Origin: Gp6-AA45 sp035652075
Lineage (GTDB): Bacteria > Acidobacteriota > Vicinamibacteria > Vicinamibacterales > CAVVIG01
Direction: 5' to 3'
Length of the DNA stretch: 64,000 nt
Assembly (NCBI GenBank): GCA_035652075.1
Contig: DASREL010000159.1
Coordinates: 3,162 to 67,161 of the forward strand
Part shown: positions 8,292 through 16,444 of the stretch, piece after piece
Position numbering within the stretch: position 1 is the stretch's first letter
Layout: each line of letters starts with the position of its first letter
Notes under the pieces: model-generated
What the model was told of the DNA's origin: nothing
The model's input: the letters and a program-made list of their open reading frames with translations, nothing else
The model's database searches: none
Program-made: the position numbers and the translations under genes

Positions 8292-8714
8292 ATGAGCGGA
8301 AGACGTCTTTTACCCTGGGCGGTGTGTGGTGGAATGGCGCTCGCGATGGCGTCAGCAACAGTGAGTGCGCAGAAGATCGAACGCAAACCGGCGCAACCGA
8401 TCGCCTCGGTGCAGGGCGTCGACACGTTCAACGCGTACTGCGCGGTCTGTCACGGCAAGGACGCGAAGGGCAACGGTCCTGCGGCAAAGGCGCTCGCGAA
8501 AGTGCCGGCGGACCTGACGACGATCGCGAAACGCCACGGCTCGTTCTCGCAGAACGATGTGGAGACGCAGATCCTCGGGCAGTTGGTCTCACACGGCACG
8601 CGCGAGATGCCGATCTGGGGCCCGGTGTTCAGCGCTCTGAACGGCGCGGATCAATCGGTCGCGAAATTGCGGCTCGCGAACCTTGTCGGCTACCTGAAAT
8701 CGATTCAGCAGTAA
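8292..8714 (+). CDS. Secreted monohaem cytochrome c
   Basis: 140 residues. Residues 1-27 form a signal peptide (basic SGRR, hydrophobic core, cleavage near ATVSA-Q). A single haem site CAVCH follows FNAYC, and the downstream Met in TREMPIWGPVF is a good axial ligand, as in class I cytochromes of cbb3/photosynthetic-type fold. ATG 8292 has AAGGAG 5 bases upstream. The next gene, a multicopper oxidase, begins 9 bases after the stop, so the pair is probably co-transcribed and the cytochrome may exchange electrons with it (inference). Confidence 0.88.
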   Translation: MSGRRLLPWAVCGGMALAMASATVSAQKIERKPAQPIASVQGVDTFNAYCAVCHGKDAKGNGPAAKALAKVPADLTTIAKRHGSFSQNDVETQILGQLVSHGTREMPIWGPVFSALNGADQSVAKLRLANLVGYLKSIQQ

Positions 8715-8723
8715 GCTCGCTTC

Positions 8724-10022
8724 GTGAACAGGCGAGAGTTCCTCGCAGTTGCAGCGGCGGTCATGGGGCGGCCCTTTGAGGGCCGCCCTGCCGACATCAC
8801 CCTTCGCATAGCCGAAACGACGATCGATCTCAGTGCGACGCGATCCGTGCGCACACGCGCGTACAACGGACAGGTTCCAGGACCGTTGCTGCGCGCGCGC
8901 AGCGGCCAACGGCTCGCCGTCGATGTGTTCAACGACACGAACGCGCGCGATCTGGTCCACTGGCACGGTTTTCACATTCCGCCGGAGGTCGACGGCGCGT
9001 ACGACGAAGGCACGCCGGCGGTGCCTCCCCACGGGCATCAGCGTTACGAGTTCGTCGCCAATCCTGGCGGCACGCGGTGGTACCACAGCCACGACATGCC
9101 GATGCGGGATCTGAAGAAGGGCACCTACTCCGGTCAGTTCGGAATGTTCATCGTCGATGCCGACGACGATCCAGGGGCGTACGACGTCGAAGTCCCGATT
9201 CTGCTGCACGAATGGGACCCGCACTTCACCTCGAACGGACCGATGGACGTCGTGTTCAAGACGTACTCGATCAATGGCAAGATGCTCGGGTACGGCGACC
9301 CGATCCGCGTCCGATCGGGACAGCGCGCGCTGTTCCGCATCGTCAACGCGAGCGCGACGCTTACCCACCGCCTCGCGCTGCCCGGACATGTGTTCCGCGT
9401 CATCGCGCTCGACGGCAACCGCGTGCCGACACCATCAGCGGTCCGCGCGATCGACATCGCGCCGGGCGAACGTGTCGACGGCCTCGTCGAGATGAACAAC
9501 CCCGGTGTCTGGATCCTCGGTGGAACAGACACCGAACAACGCACGAACGGTCTCGGCATCGTCGTCGAGTACGCGAACCAGTCTGGACCGGCGCGCTGGT
9601 CTCCGCCTGGACCGTTCCCGTGGGACTACACGGTGTTCGGAAATTCAACGCCGGCGGCAGCGCCCGACGAGCGCCTTACGCTCGTGTTCAAGGCCAAGAA
9701 CGATGGGCATCATTGGATGATCAACGGCAAGTCGTATCCGGATGCCGATCCGATCCTGGTCAGCGAGGGCAAACGCTACCGGTGGACGCTGGACAATCAG
9801 AGCGCCAACGATCACCCGGTCCACTTGCACCGGCACACGTTCGAACTCGTCAGCGTCGCCGGCAAACGGACGTCAGGCGTGATGAAAGATGTCGTCATCG
9901 TGCCGGCGTGGCGGCAAGTGGAAATGGATGTCGTGGCCGATCAGCCGGGCGTGTCCCTGTTTCACTGCCACCAGCAGTTCCACATGGACATGGGGTTCAT
10001 GACGTTGATGAAATATGCCTAG
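8724..10022 (+). CDS. Tat-exported multicopper oxidase
   Basis: 432 residues, starting at GTG 8724 with the twin-arginine motif NRREFL. The four copper-ligand segments are all present: HWHG (about residue 80), WYHSHDMPM (about 120), HPVHLHRHTFEL (about 370) and FHCHQQFHMDMGFM at the C-terminus, where the HCH supplies the T1 Cys and the Met its axial ligand. The length is that of a three-cupredoxin enzyme. Substrate cannot be told from sequence: metal oxidation, laccase-type or copper tolerance are all possible. The signal region contains a perfect palindrome (8766-8788). Confidence 0.9.
   Translation: MNRREFLAVAAAVMGRPFEGRPADITLRIAETTIDLSATRSVRTRAYNGQVPGPLLRARSGQRLAVDVFNDTNARDLVHWHGFHIPPEVDGAYDEGTPAVPPHGHQRYEFVANPGGTRWYHSHDMPMRDLKKGTYSGQFGMFIVDADDDPGAYDVEVPILLHEWDPHFTSNGPMDVVFKTYSINGKMLGYGDPIRVRSGQRALFRIVNASATLTHRLALPGHVFRVIALDGNRVPTPSAVRAIDIAPGERVDGLVEMNNPGVWILGGTDTEQRTNGLGIVVEYANQSGPARWSPPGPFPWDYTVFGNSTPAAAPDERLTLVFKAKNDGHHWMINGKSYPDADPILVSEGKRYRWTLDNQSANDHPVHLHRHTFELVSVAGKRTSGVMKDVVIVPAWRQVEMDVVADQPGVSLFHCHQQFHMDMGFMTLMKYA
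8766..8788. repeat. Palindrome inside the multicopper oxidase leader
   Basis: GGGCGGCCC and GGGCCGCCC are perfect 9-base arms around the loop TTTGA. The element encodes GRPFEGRP at the end of the signal region of the multicopper oxidase, where it may be tolerated because the leader is removed. Its design (short GC-rich arms, about 5-base loop) matches the intergenic palindromes at 10071, 24103 and 58520. Confidence 0.7.
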
Positions 10023-10060
10023 GGTGCTTGGCGTGCCTGGGGTGCCTAGGGTGCTTCGAG
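10021..10060. repeat. Degenerate 10-base tandem array after the oxidase stop
   Basis: Starting at the TAG of the multicopper oxidase are about four degenerate units of the form GGGTGCYTRG (AGGGTGCTTG, GCGTGCCTGG, GGTGCCTAGG, GTGCTTCGAG). No coding function is seen. Similar unit-repeat spacers occur at 17581, 23881, 24125 and 28811. Confidence 0.6.
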
Positions 10061-10070
10061 CAGTTGTAGC

Positions 10071-10088
10071 GCAGGCCTTTAGGCCTGC
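10071..10088. terminator. Palindrome between convergent oxidase and hybD genes
   Basis: GCAGGCCTTTAGGCCTGC is an inverted repeat with 8-base arms, preceded by GTAGC. It overlaps the hybD stop codon (TAA at 10081-10079) and lies 49 bases after the oxidase stop, so it could end transcription from both sides, although no T-run follows. It equally fits a REP-like element. Confidence 0.5.
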
Positions 10089-10534
10089 CCGAGGGCTCTG
10101 GCGATCGCTTCCATCGCGACAGGAATTTTCTCGCGGACCGTGTCGGAGAGGTCGGTCGTGAGCTCGACGCTCTCGGGGACGACGCCGATGAGCGTGACTT
10201 CTTTCGGTCCGCGGCCGGCGAGTTCCAACGTCCACAGCGCTTCTTTGACGCCCGGATCATGCGGGCTCGTGCGGACCGACGGCGCGTGGCGCAGCAGATC
10301 ACGTTTGTCGTACAGCCGCATCGTCCCCGGCGCGGCGTCGGCCTTCACGGTATCTACGATGATCAACCGCTCGGCGTCGTAGAACCACGGCATCAGATCG
10401 AGTCCAGGCGTGCCGACGTCGACGACTTCGACGTTCTCCGGCACATCGTAGGTTTTTTCGAATTGCCGGACGACGGCGGGACCGAAGCCGTCGTCGCCCA
10501 TCAACACGTTGCCGAGCCCAAGCACGTAGATCAT
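10079..10534 (-). CDS. hybD: Hydrogenase maturation endopeptidase (HybD/HycI family)
   Basis: 151 residues. It removes the C-terminal peptide of the large subunit after nickel insertion. LGLGNVLMGDDGFG is the N-terminal family motif, with Asp where E. coli HybD has the nickel-binding Glu16; DTVKAD and SPHDPG supply the other Asp and His ligands. ATG 10534 (MIYVLGLGN) is chosen because it begins at the first beta strand; an upstream Met would add an unrelated tail. It is the last gene of hybOABCD. Confidence 0.95.
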   Translation of the reverse strand: MIYVLGLGNVLMGDDGFGPAVVRQFEKTYDVPENVEVVDVGTPGLDLMPWFYDAERLIIVDTVKADAAPGTMRLYDKRDLLRHAPSVRTSPHDPGVKEALWTLELAGRGPKEVTLIGVVPESVELTTDLSDTVREKIPVAMEAIARALGQA

Positions 10535-10582
10535 CGCGGTCCCCAGACAGCTTTGCGCCGGGTCCACAGGACCCGGCCAACA

Positions 10583-12283
10583 TCAGAGCGCGCGGACACG
10601 GGACAGCTCCTTGCCTTCGACGTCGAGCGTGTGAATTGCGCAGGCGATGCACGGATCGAACGAGTGGACGGTGCGCAGGACTTCGAGCGGCTTGTCCGTG
10701 TCCGCGATCGGGTTGCCGACGAGCGATGCTTCGTACGGGCCCGGTTGATCTTTCGCGTCGCGCGGACCCGCATTCCACGTCGACGGCACGACCGCCTGGT
10801 AGTTCTTGATCTTGCCGTTCTCGATGACGACCCAGTGCGACAGCGTGCCGCGCGGCGCTTCGTGGAAGCCGAACCCCTGGATCTCGCCCTTCGGGAACAC
10901 CGGCTGGTTGAAGATCCGCGTGTCGCCCTTGCCGATGTTCTCGGCGAGCAGGTTCCAGTGCTTGTCGGCGAGATCCGAGATGACGCCGCAGCGGATCATG
11001 CGTGCGGCGTGGCGGCCGAGCGTCCCATGGAGGATGGCCGGAGTCAACGTCGCGCCGGCGATCTTCCCCGCGGTCTCGAGGGTCTTCTTCGCCCACTTGA
11101 CCGTCAGCTCGTGTCCGCCCGCGAAGCCGACGAGCACCTGCGCGAGCGGTCCGACCTGCATCGGATGACCGTCGAAGCGCGGCGACTTGATCCAGGAATA
11201 GTCCTTGTTCGGATCGTACGAGGTGTACTTCGGCACGGTGTCTTCTTCGTACGGATGCCGCTGCCAGTCGCCGTCGTACCACGAGTGCGCGATCGATTCG
11301 CTGACGTTCTTCTGGAAATACGGATCGCCGAACGACGTGATCTTGGTCACCTTCGCCAGATCGCCGTTGAAGATCGTGCCGCCGGGCAGATCGAACTGGG
11401 TGCCTTTCGTATCCGTCGGCAGATCCGGCACGGCGAGGTAATTCGTCACGCCGGCGCCGTACTTCAGCCAATCAGCGTAGAGCGCGCCGACGGCGCAGAG
11501 ATCAACGAAGTACACCTGCTCGATGAACTGCTTCGCGGAGTCGAGCAGTTCCTTGACCTCGTACAACTTCGCCATGTTCAGCGTCGCGTCGTTGTCGAGG
11601 TTGATCGCATTCGCGACGCCGCCGACGGCGAGGTTCTGGATGTTCGGCGTCTTGCCGCCGAGGATCGAGACGACCTTGTTGACGCGGCGCTGATAGTCGA
11701 GCGCCTGCAGATAGTGCGTCACCGCGAGCAGGTTCACCTCGGGCGGCAGTTTCATCGCCGGGTGACCCCAATAGCCGTTCGTGAAGATTCCCAGCTGCCC
11801 TTTCGCGACAAAGCCCGCCAGCCTGTCCTTCACTGCCTGGAACTCTTTGATGCTGTTGCCAGGCCAGTCCGACAGGCTGGTGGCCAACGCTGCCGTCTTG
11901 ACGACATCGGCCTTCAGCGCAGACACGACGTCGACCCAGTCGAGCGCCGAGAGCTGGTAGAAGTGGACGATGTGATCGTGCATCGCGTGCGCGGCGACAA
12001 TCAGGTTGCGGATGTATTGCGCGTTCGGCGGAATCTCGAGGTTGAGCGCGTTCTCGACCGCGCGCACCGACGTGATCGCGTGCACCGTCGTGCAGACGCC
12101 GCAGAAGCGCTGCGTGAAGAGCCACGCCTCGCGCGGATCGCGACCGATCAGAATGCGCTCGATGCCGCGGAACATCTGTCCCGACGACCACGCCTTCTTG
12201 ACGACGCCGCCGTCGACTTCGACGTCGATGCGCAGGTGGCCTTCGATTCGGGTGATCGGATCAACCGTGATGTGGGTGCTCAT
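10583..12283 (-). CDS. hybC: [NiFe]-hydrogenase large subunit (Hyb type)
   Basis: 566 residues. Nickel ligands are RFCGVCTTVH (Cys61, Cys64) and DPCIACAIH (Cys545, Cys548). Cleavage by HybD after His551 would remove the 15-residue tail TLDVEGKELSRVRAL. DPITRIEGHLRIDVEV near the N-terminus contains the conserved Glu of the proton path. It pairs with HybO to oxidise H2 in the periplasm. ATG 12283 overlaps the hybB stop (ATGA). Everything needed for activity is present. Confidence 0.98.
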   Translation of the reverse strand: MSTHITVDPITRIEGHLRIDVEVDGGVVKKAWSSGQMFRGIERILIGRDPREAWLFTQRFCGVCTTVHAITSVRAVENALNLEIPPNAQYIRNLIVAAHAMHDHIVHFYQLSALDWVDVVSALKADVVKTAALATSLSDWPGNSIKEFQAVKDRLAGFVAKGQLGIFTNGYWGHPAMKLPPEVNLLAVTHYLQALDYQRRVNKVVSILGGKTPNIQNLAVGGVANAINLDNDATLNMAKLYEVKELLDSAKQFIEQVYFVDLCAVGALYADWLKYGAGVTNYLAVPDLPTDTKGTQFDLPGGTIFNGDLAKVTKITSFGDPYFQKNVSESIAHSWYDGDWQRHPYEEDTVPKYTSYDPNKDYSWIKSPRFDGHPMQVGPLAQVLVGFAGGHELTVKWAKKTLETAGKIAGATLTPAILHGTLGRHAARMIRCGVISDLADKHWNLLAENIGKGDTRIFNQPVFPKGEIQGFGFHEAPRGTLSHWVVIENGKIKNYQAVVPSTWNAGPRDAKDQPGPYEASLVGNPIADTDKPLEVLRTVHSFDPCIACAIHTLDVEGKELSRVRAL

Positions 12284-13449
12284 CGCTGTCGCGCTCCAGA
12301 GAGAATCGGAAACATTTTGACGATCGCCACGTAGGCAAAGATCTCGAACGCGACGAGCCCGATGGTGATGGCCATCTCGGACACGCTGGGGAAATACGAC
12401 CAGTTGGCGCCGGGTGTGAACGCGACCAGATAGGTATCGAACCGGTAGACCGCGCCCGCAAACATCAGGACGAGCGCCGCGCGGAACAACTGACCGAGAT
12501 CGCGACGGCTCGCGCGGGACGCCAGCATCGCGGCGGGCGCCAGCGCCAGCGCGAACTCGACGAGGACCATGAACGATCGCGTGTCGGCCTGCACCAGCAG
12601 CCCGAGGCGGCCGCGCACCGCCAGGTCACCGAGCCGCACCGCAACGTAGACCACTTGCAGCGGCACCATGACTCCCGCGAGCGTCGCCAGCATCGCCGTT
12701 TCCGGCTCGCGCCTGAACACGGATGCCGACAGCGCGCTCTCGAAGACGACGACGGCGAAGCCCATCGAGACGCACGAGATGAGGAACAGCAGCGGCAACA
12801 GCGGCGTATTCCACAGCGGGTGCAGCCGCACGCCGGCGAGCAGCATCAGCGTCCCGAGCGACGACTGGTGCATCGTCGGCAGCAACACACCGAGCGCGAT
12901 GACGGGCACCGACAGCTTTTCAACGATGGGGAGCGCGGTTCGCGAGAAGCCGCGGAGGAAGGACGGGCCGTCCTGCTGCCACTTCTCGAAGAACGCCGGC
13001 GACAGTTCGATCCACAGGACGACGACGTAGGACATGATGCAGAGGGCGACTTCGAGCAGCGCGGAATTGAAATTCCAGCGCCAGAAGTACACCGGCACCT
13101 TCCAGATCGACCACCATCGGCCGATGTCGATGAAGACACCGAAGCCGGCCAGCGAGTAGCCGAGCGCACTCGTCAACAGCGCGGGCCGCACCAGCGCGTG
13201 ATAGCGCCCATTGTTGAAGATGTAGACGAGCAGCGCGATCGAGTATCCGCCGCAGGCCAGCGCCGTCCCGGTGACGACATCGAACGCGATCCAGAGGCCG
13301 AGCGGATAGCCGTCGTTGAGCGCGGTCGCCGAGCCGAGGCCCGCCACGAGCCGCCACGCGATCAGCAGGGCGCCGAGTCCGAACACCCCGAGCAGCGCGC
13401 GGGTGCCTGGAGTGGAAATAGATCCGCCGACGGGTTCAGCGCGCAGCAT
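12280..13449 (-). CDS. hybB: HybB-type integral membrane quinone-reducing subunit (NrfD family)
   Basis: 389 residues with about ten hydrophobic helices and no haem motif, as expected for the NrfD/HybB family that binds quinone and passes electrons from HybA. Segments such as FGVFIDIGRWWSIWKVPVYFWRW and LPTMHQSSLGTLMLLAG are the HybB-like conserved loops. It overlaps hybA by 14 bases and hybC by 4. The presence of HybA and HybB rather than a cytochrome b indicates a group 1c-like enzyme. Confidence 0.93.
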   Translation of the reverse strand: MLRAEPVGGSISTPGTRALLGVFGLGALLIAWRLVAGLGSATALNDGYPLGLWIAFDVVTGTALACGGYSIALLVYIFNNGRYHALVRPALLTSALGYSLAGFGVFIDIGRWWSIWKVPVYFWRWNFNSALLEVALCIMSYVVVLWIELSPAFFEKWQQDGPSFLRGFSRTALPIVEKLSVPVIALGVLLPTMHQSSLGTLMLLAGVRLHPLWNTPLLPLLFLISCVSMGFAVVVFESALSASVFRREPETAMLATLAGVMVPLQVVYVAVRLGDLAVRGRLGLLVQADTRSFMVLVEFALALAPAAMLASRASRRDLGQLFRAALVLMFAGAVYRFDTYLVAFTPGANWSYFPSVSEMAITIGLVAFEIFAYVAIVKMFPILSGARQR

Positions 13450-14320
13450 CGTCGCTCTCCTGCTGCTGAGACTTGCGGTTGCGCCACATCACGACGCCGA
13501 GCACGCCGTAGAGCGCGACGGGCGCCGCGAAGTTCTTGTAGACCGTGTGTTGAATCGATCGCGCGAGTTGCGGAGCCGGCTCATCGCCGAGCGTCGGCAG
13601 TCCAAGCTTCTCGAACGGAATGTGCGACAGGTAGAGATTCTGCGTGCCACCGCCGTCGGTTTCACCGTAGACCTTCGGCACGTAGCGCTGGGGGCTCTCT
13701 GCAATCCGTCGCTTCGCTTCCTTCAACAGCTCGGAGCGCTTCCCGAAGATGACCGCTTTGCGCGGGCACACCGTAGTGCACGCCGGCTCCTTCCCGCTCG
13801 CCAGTCTTTCCTTGCACAGTTCGCACTTGACGATCTTCGGCTGCGCGCTCGACCACTCGAACTTCGGCACGCCGAACGGGCACGCCACCTCGCAGTAGCG
13901 GCAGCCGATGCAATAGTCGGCGTCGTAGCTGACGATGCCGAACTCGCGTTTCTTCAATGCACCGAGCATGCAGGCGTTCGTGCACGCCGGGTCGATGCAG
14001 TGCATGCACTGCGCCTTGAAGAACGACTGCTCGTTGCCATCGCGATACAACTTGATGACGGTCTTCGCGTGCGCATTCAGATCCAGCGGCTTGTGATACA
14101 GCGCCGCCGGCGAGTACGACGTGTCCGCCGCGAGGCCGTTCGCGTCGTTGCACGCGACCATGCACGTCTTGCAGCCGATGCACATCGTGGCGTCGTAGAG
14201 GAGGCCGACGGCGTCGGGAGGCGCGACAGGCAGGACCGCGGCCTTCGCCGGCCGGGCGCCCGCGGCGACCGCGCCGCCGAGCGCGAGGCCTTTCAACGCT
14301 GCGCGTCGAGAGATGCCCAC
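13436..14320 (-). CDS. hybA: HybA-type 4Fe-4S electron-transfer subunit
   Basis: 294 residues. The N-terminus MGISRRAALKGLALGG is a twin-arginine signal. Four ferredoxin Cys sets follow: CIGCKTCMVAC, CMHCIDPACTNAC, CIGCRYCEVACPFG and CELCKERL...CTTVCP. A C-terminal membrane anchor (VALYGVLGVVMW) ends the protein. It links HybO to HybB. One base separates its ATG from the hybO stop. Confidence 0.96.
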   Translation of the reverse strand: MGISRRAALKGLALGGAVAAGARPAKAAVLPVAPPDAVGLLYDATMCIGCKTCMVACNDANGLAADTSYSPAALYHKPLDLNAHAKTVIKLYRDGNEQSFFKAQCMHCIDPACTNACMLGALKKREFGIVSYDADYCIGCRYCEVACPFGVPKFEWSSAQPKIVKCELCKERLASGKEPACTTVCPRKAVIFGKRSELLKEAKRRIAESPQRYVPKVYGETDGGGTQNLYLSHIPFEKLGLPTLGDEPAPQLARSIQHTVYKNFAAPVALYGVLGVVMWRNRKSQQQESDDAAR

Positions 14321-14321
14321 G

Positions 14322-15398
14322 CTACACCTCCGGCTTCGGCGCGACGTCGTCCGTCGTGCTCAGTTTTTTCGACGCGACGTATCCCGCGCCGGCGAGCGCG
14401 CCGATCACCGCGCCGGCGACGCCGGTCGCGATCGGGCTGACGCCGCCTTGCGCTGCATGAATGGGCGCATACGTGTCGGGTGGCATCGGGCGTTTGATTT
14501 CGACCGTCTGATGGATCGGCATCGTGAAGCCGACGCCTTTTTCCGTGCAGCCGAAACATGGATGGCCGATGCCGATCGGCCACGCGCCGTCAACCTCGCC
14601 GAAGTGCTCCACAGAGCAGTTCGCGTAGGTCACCGGTCCTTTGCAGCCGAGTTTGTAGAGACAGTAGCCGTTGCGGTGGCCTTCGTCGCCGAACATGTCG
14701 GCAAAGCGCCCCGCATCGAAATGCGCGCGACGCGGACAGTGTTCGTGGACCGTCGACCCATACGCGAATTTCGGACGGTTCTCGCTGTCGAGCGCCGGCA
14801 GCGTGCCGTAGGTCGCGTACTGCAACACCGTGCCGAGGAAGTTGTACGGATTCGCCGGGCATCCGGGAATGTTGACGACCGGCTTCGCTTTGAAGACCTC
14901 GTGGACGCCGGACGCGCCGGTCGGATTCGGCTCGGTCGCCGCGACACCGCCCCACGATGCGCACGAACCGATCGCGATCACTGCACCGGCTTTGCCGGCG
15001 ACGTCGTTGACGATCTCGAGCGCCGTGCGACCGCCGATCATGCAGTAAATCCCGTTCTCCTTGGTGGGAATCGCGCCCTCGACGACGCAGACGTACTTGC
15101 CTTCGTTCGCTTTCATCGCCGCTTTCAGCGCCGCTTCAGCCTGGTGACCGGCGGCCGCGAACAACGTTTCGTGATAATCGAGCGAAATCAGATCGAGGAT
15201 GAGGTCGTCGACGGCAGGGTGCGACGTGCGCAGCAGCGACTCGGTGCATCCCGTGCATTCCTGAAACTGCAACCAGAGGACGGAGGGTTTCTTCCCGCGC
15301 TCGGCGGCGAGCAGGAACTGCTCCGCGGCGGCAGGGCCAAGGCCGATGGCGGCTGCGGCGATCGTGCAGAGACGAACGAAGTCGCGGCGTGACTGCAT
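14322..15398 (-). CDS. hybO: [NiFe]-hydrogenase small subunit (Hyb type)
   Basis: 358 residues with a twin-arginine signal (MQSRRDFVRL); ATG 15398 has GAGAGG 6 bases upstream. The proximal cluster motif is ECTGCTE, followed by IGSCASWGG and IPGCPANP. Gly between the first two cysteines means the two extra Cys of O2-tolerant group 1d enzymes are absent. HCPRRAHFD, CLYKLGCKGP and HPCFGCTEKG supply the distal and medial clusters. A C-terminal hydrophobic segment (GVAGAVIGALAGAGYV) anchors it. First gene of the hyb operon, under a -24/-12 promoter. Confidence 0.97.
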   Translation of the reverse strand: MQSRRDFVRLCTIAAAAIGLGPAAAEQFLLAAERGKKPSVLWLQFQECTGCTESLLRTSHPAVDDLILDLISLDYHETLFAAAGHQAEAALKAAMKANEGKYVCVVEGAIPTKENGIYCMIGGRTALEIVNDVAGKAGAVIAIGSCASWGGVAATEPNPTGASGVHEVFKAKPVVNIPGCPANPYNFLGTVLQYATYGTLPALDSENRPKFAYGSTVHEHCPRRAHFDAGRFADMFGDEGHRNGYCLYKLGCKGPVTYANCSVEHFGEVDGAWPIGIGHPCFGCTEKGVGFTMPIHQTVEIKRPMPPDTYAPIHAAQGGVSPIATGVAGAVIGALAGAGYVASKKLSTTDDVAPKPEV

Positions 15399-15433
15399 GT
15401 GCACCTCTCGCTCCCCCCGGATGAAGAACCGTT

Positions 15434-15447
15434 TGAACAAACGTTCA
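15434..15447. promoter_or_regulatory. Dyad at the hyb transcript start
   Basis: TGAACAAACGTTCA has 5-base inverted arms TGAAC/GTTCA. The longer CGTTTGAACAAACG (15430-15443) is a second overlapping dyad. Both cover the predicted +1 of the hyb promoter, a position suited to a repressor. The protein is unknown. Confidence 0.4.
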
Positions 15448-15462
15448 GCAACCGGAATGCCA
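15447..15462 (-). promoter_or_regulatory. sigma-54-type -24/-12 promoter of hybOABCD
   Basis: Minus-strand text TGGCATTCCGGTTGCT has GG-N10-GC spacing and the GGCA-N6-TTGC core. The predicted start near 15436 leaves a 38-base leader that contains the Shine-Dalgarno sequence GAGAGG. RpoN control is common for uptake hydrogenases. Confidence 0.6.
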
Positions 15463-15539
15463 CGCGAGAGATACGATTTGTTTAAGGTTTTCGGCCGTCG
15501 CGTGTGGGCGCGCGCCGGGTTGACGGCGTCAGTGCCGGA

Positions 15540-16289
15540 TTACCGGTAGTTGCGGATGATCGCTGACAAACGCGCATCGACCGTGTCGAGTCGCGTCTTC
15601 GCCGCCGCGTGTTGTTCGTCGACCGTCGTCGGGTCGCCGCCGTGCATGGCGGCAAGACTCGCCGCGATCAGCCCGCGCGCGTCGCCGAGGACGCCCGCGA
15701 CGCTGTCGCGCGTCGCATCGTCGAGGTACTGGAACGAACGCTCCAAGGCGTCAGCCCGCGTCTGCAACACGTGCGTCGTCTCGATCCGGGTTCGCATGGC
15801 GGCCGGGTAGGCAGCGCGAGCGCTGTGCGGCCCGTGGCAGGCGGCGCACATCCGCTCCGCATCCGCCGGCGTCGGCCGAACGGTGACGCCGGCTCCATGA
15901 CAGGTCATGCACGTCGGCACGCGACTGTCGCCGGCGTCGAGCAGCACTTGATGAATCGTGTTGCGGTACGCGTTCGCGATCGTCGAGTGACACATCGCGC
16001 ACGTGCGCGAGAGATTCGCTGGATTGATCGTGCTGAATGGGCTGACCGCATCCCGCACGCCGCGATGCGCGACCGACGGATGCATCGCGGTCGCATCGCC
16101 TCCGTGACACGTCTGACATCCGACCGTCGCGTGCGCGGAGGTGCTCCACGGCTCGCCGCGATGCGCGTCCGGCATCGGCGCGGCGCCGCGCACGTGACAG
16201 GCGACGCATGAGCCCGACGCCTGCTGTGCACGCGCGGGCCACGTCAACGCCACGAGCATGACGACGATGAAACAGGATGTGCGAAGCAC
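15540..16289 (-). CDS. Periplasmic pentahaem cytochrome c
   Basis: 249 residues with a signal peptide (MLRTSCFIVVMLVALTWPARA). Five CxxCH sites: CVACH, CQTCH, CAMCH, CMTCH and CAACH, all in the first 150 residues. The last 100 residues are haem-free and helical (TRIETTHVLQTRADALERSF). The gene is 141 bases upstream of hybO on the same strand and is not coupled to it. It could carry electrons between the hydrogenase or quinol pool and the conduit at 24-31 kb, but that is only inference. Confidence 0.88.
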   Translation of the reverse strand: MLRTSCFIVVMLVALTWPARAQQASGSCVACHVRGAAPMPDAHRGEPWSTSAHATVGCQTCHGGDATAMHPSVAHRGVRDAVSPFSTINPANLSRTCAMCHSTIANAYRNTIHQVLLDAGDSRVPTCMTCHGAGVTVRPTPADAERMCAACHGPHSARAAYPAAMRTRIETTHVLQTRADALERSFQYLDDATRDSVAGVLGDARGLIAASLAAMHGGDPTTVDEQHAAAKTRLDTVDARLSAIIRNYR

Positions 16290-16444
16290 GCTTCCACCTT
16301 CGCAATCGCCGCGCCGGAGACCGGTGTCACGGTCGGCTCATTGAACTATCGCATCCGCAATGGGTTACCTCGGCCCCGTGCACCGCTGTGCAGCGAACGG
16401 ACTGCGTCGGATCGGCGCACGCCCAAACGAGTCTGTAATTCTCG

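Noticed and set aside
10259..12334. 691-residue plus-strand frame opposite hybC and hybD
   Set aside because: Antisense shadow of conserved hydrogenase genes; no signal, motif or ribosome-binding site.
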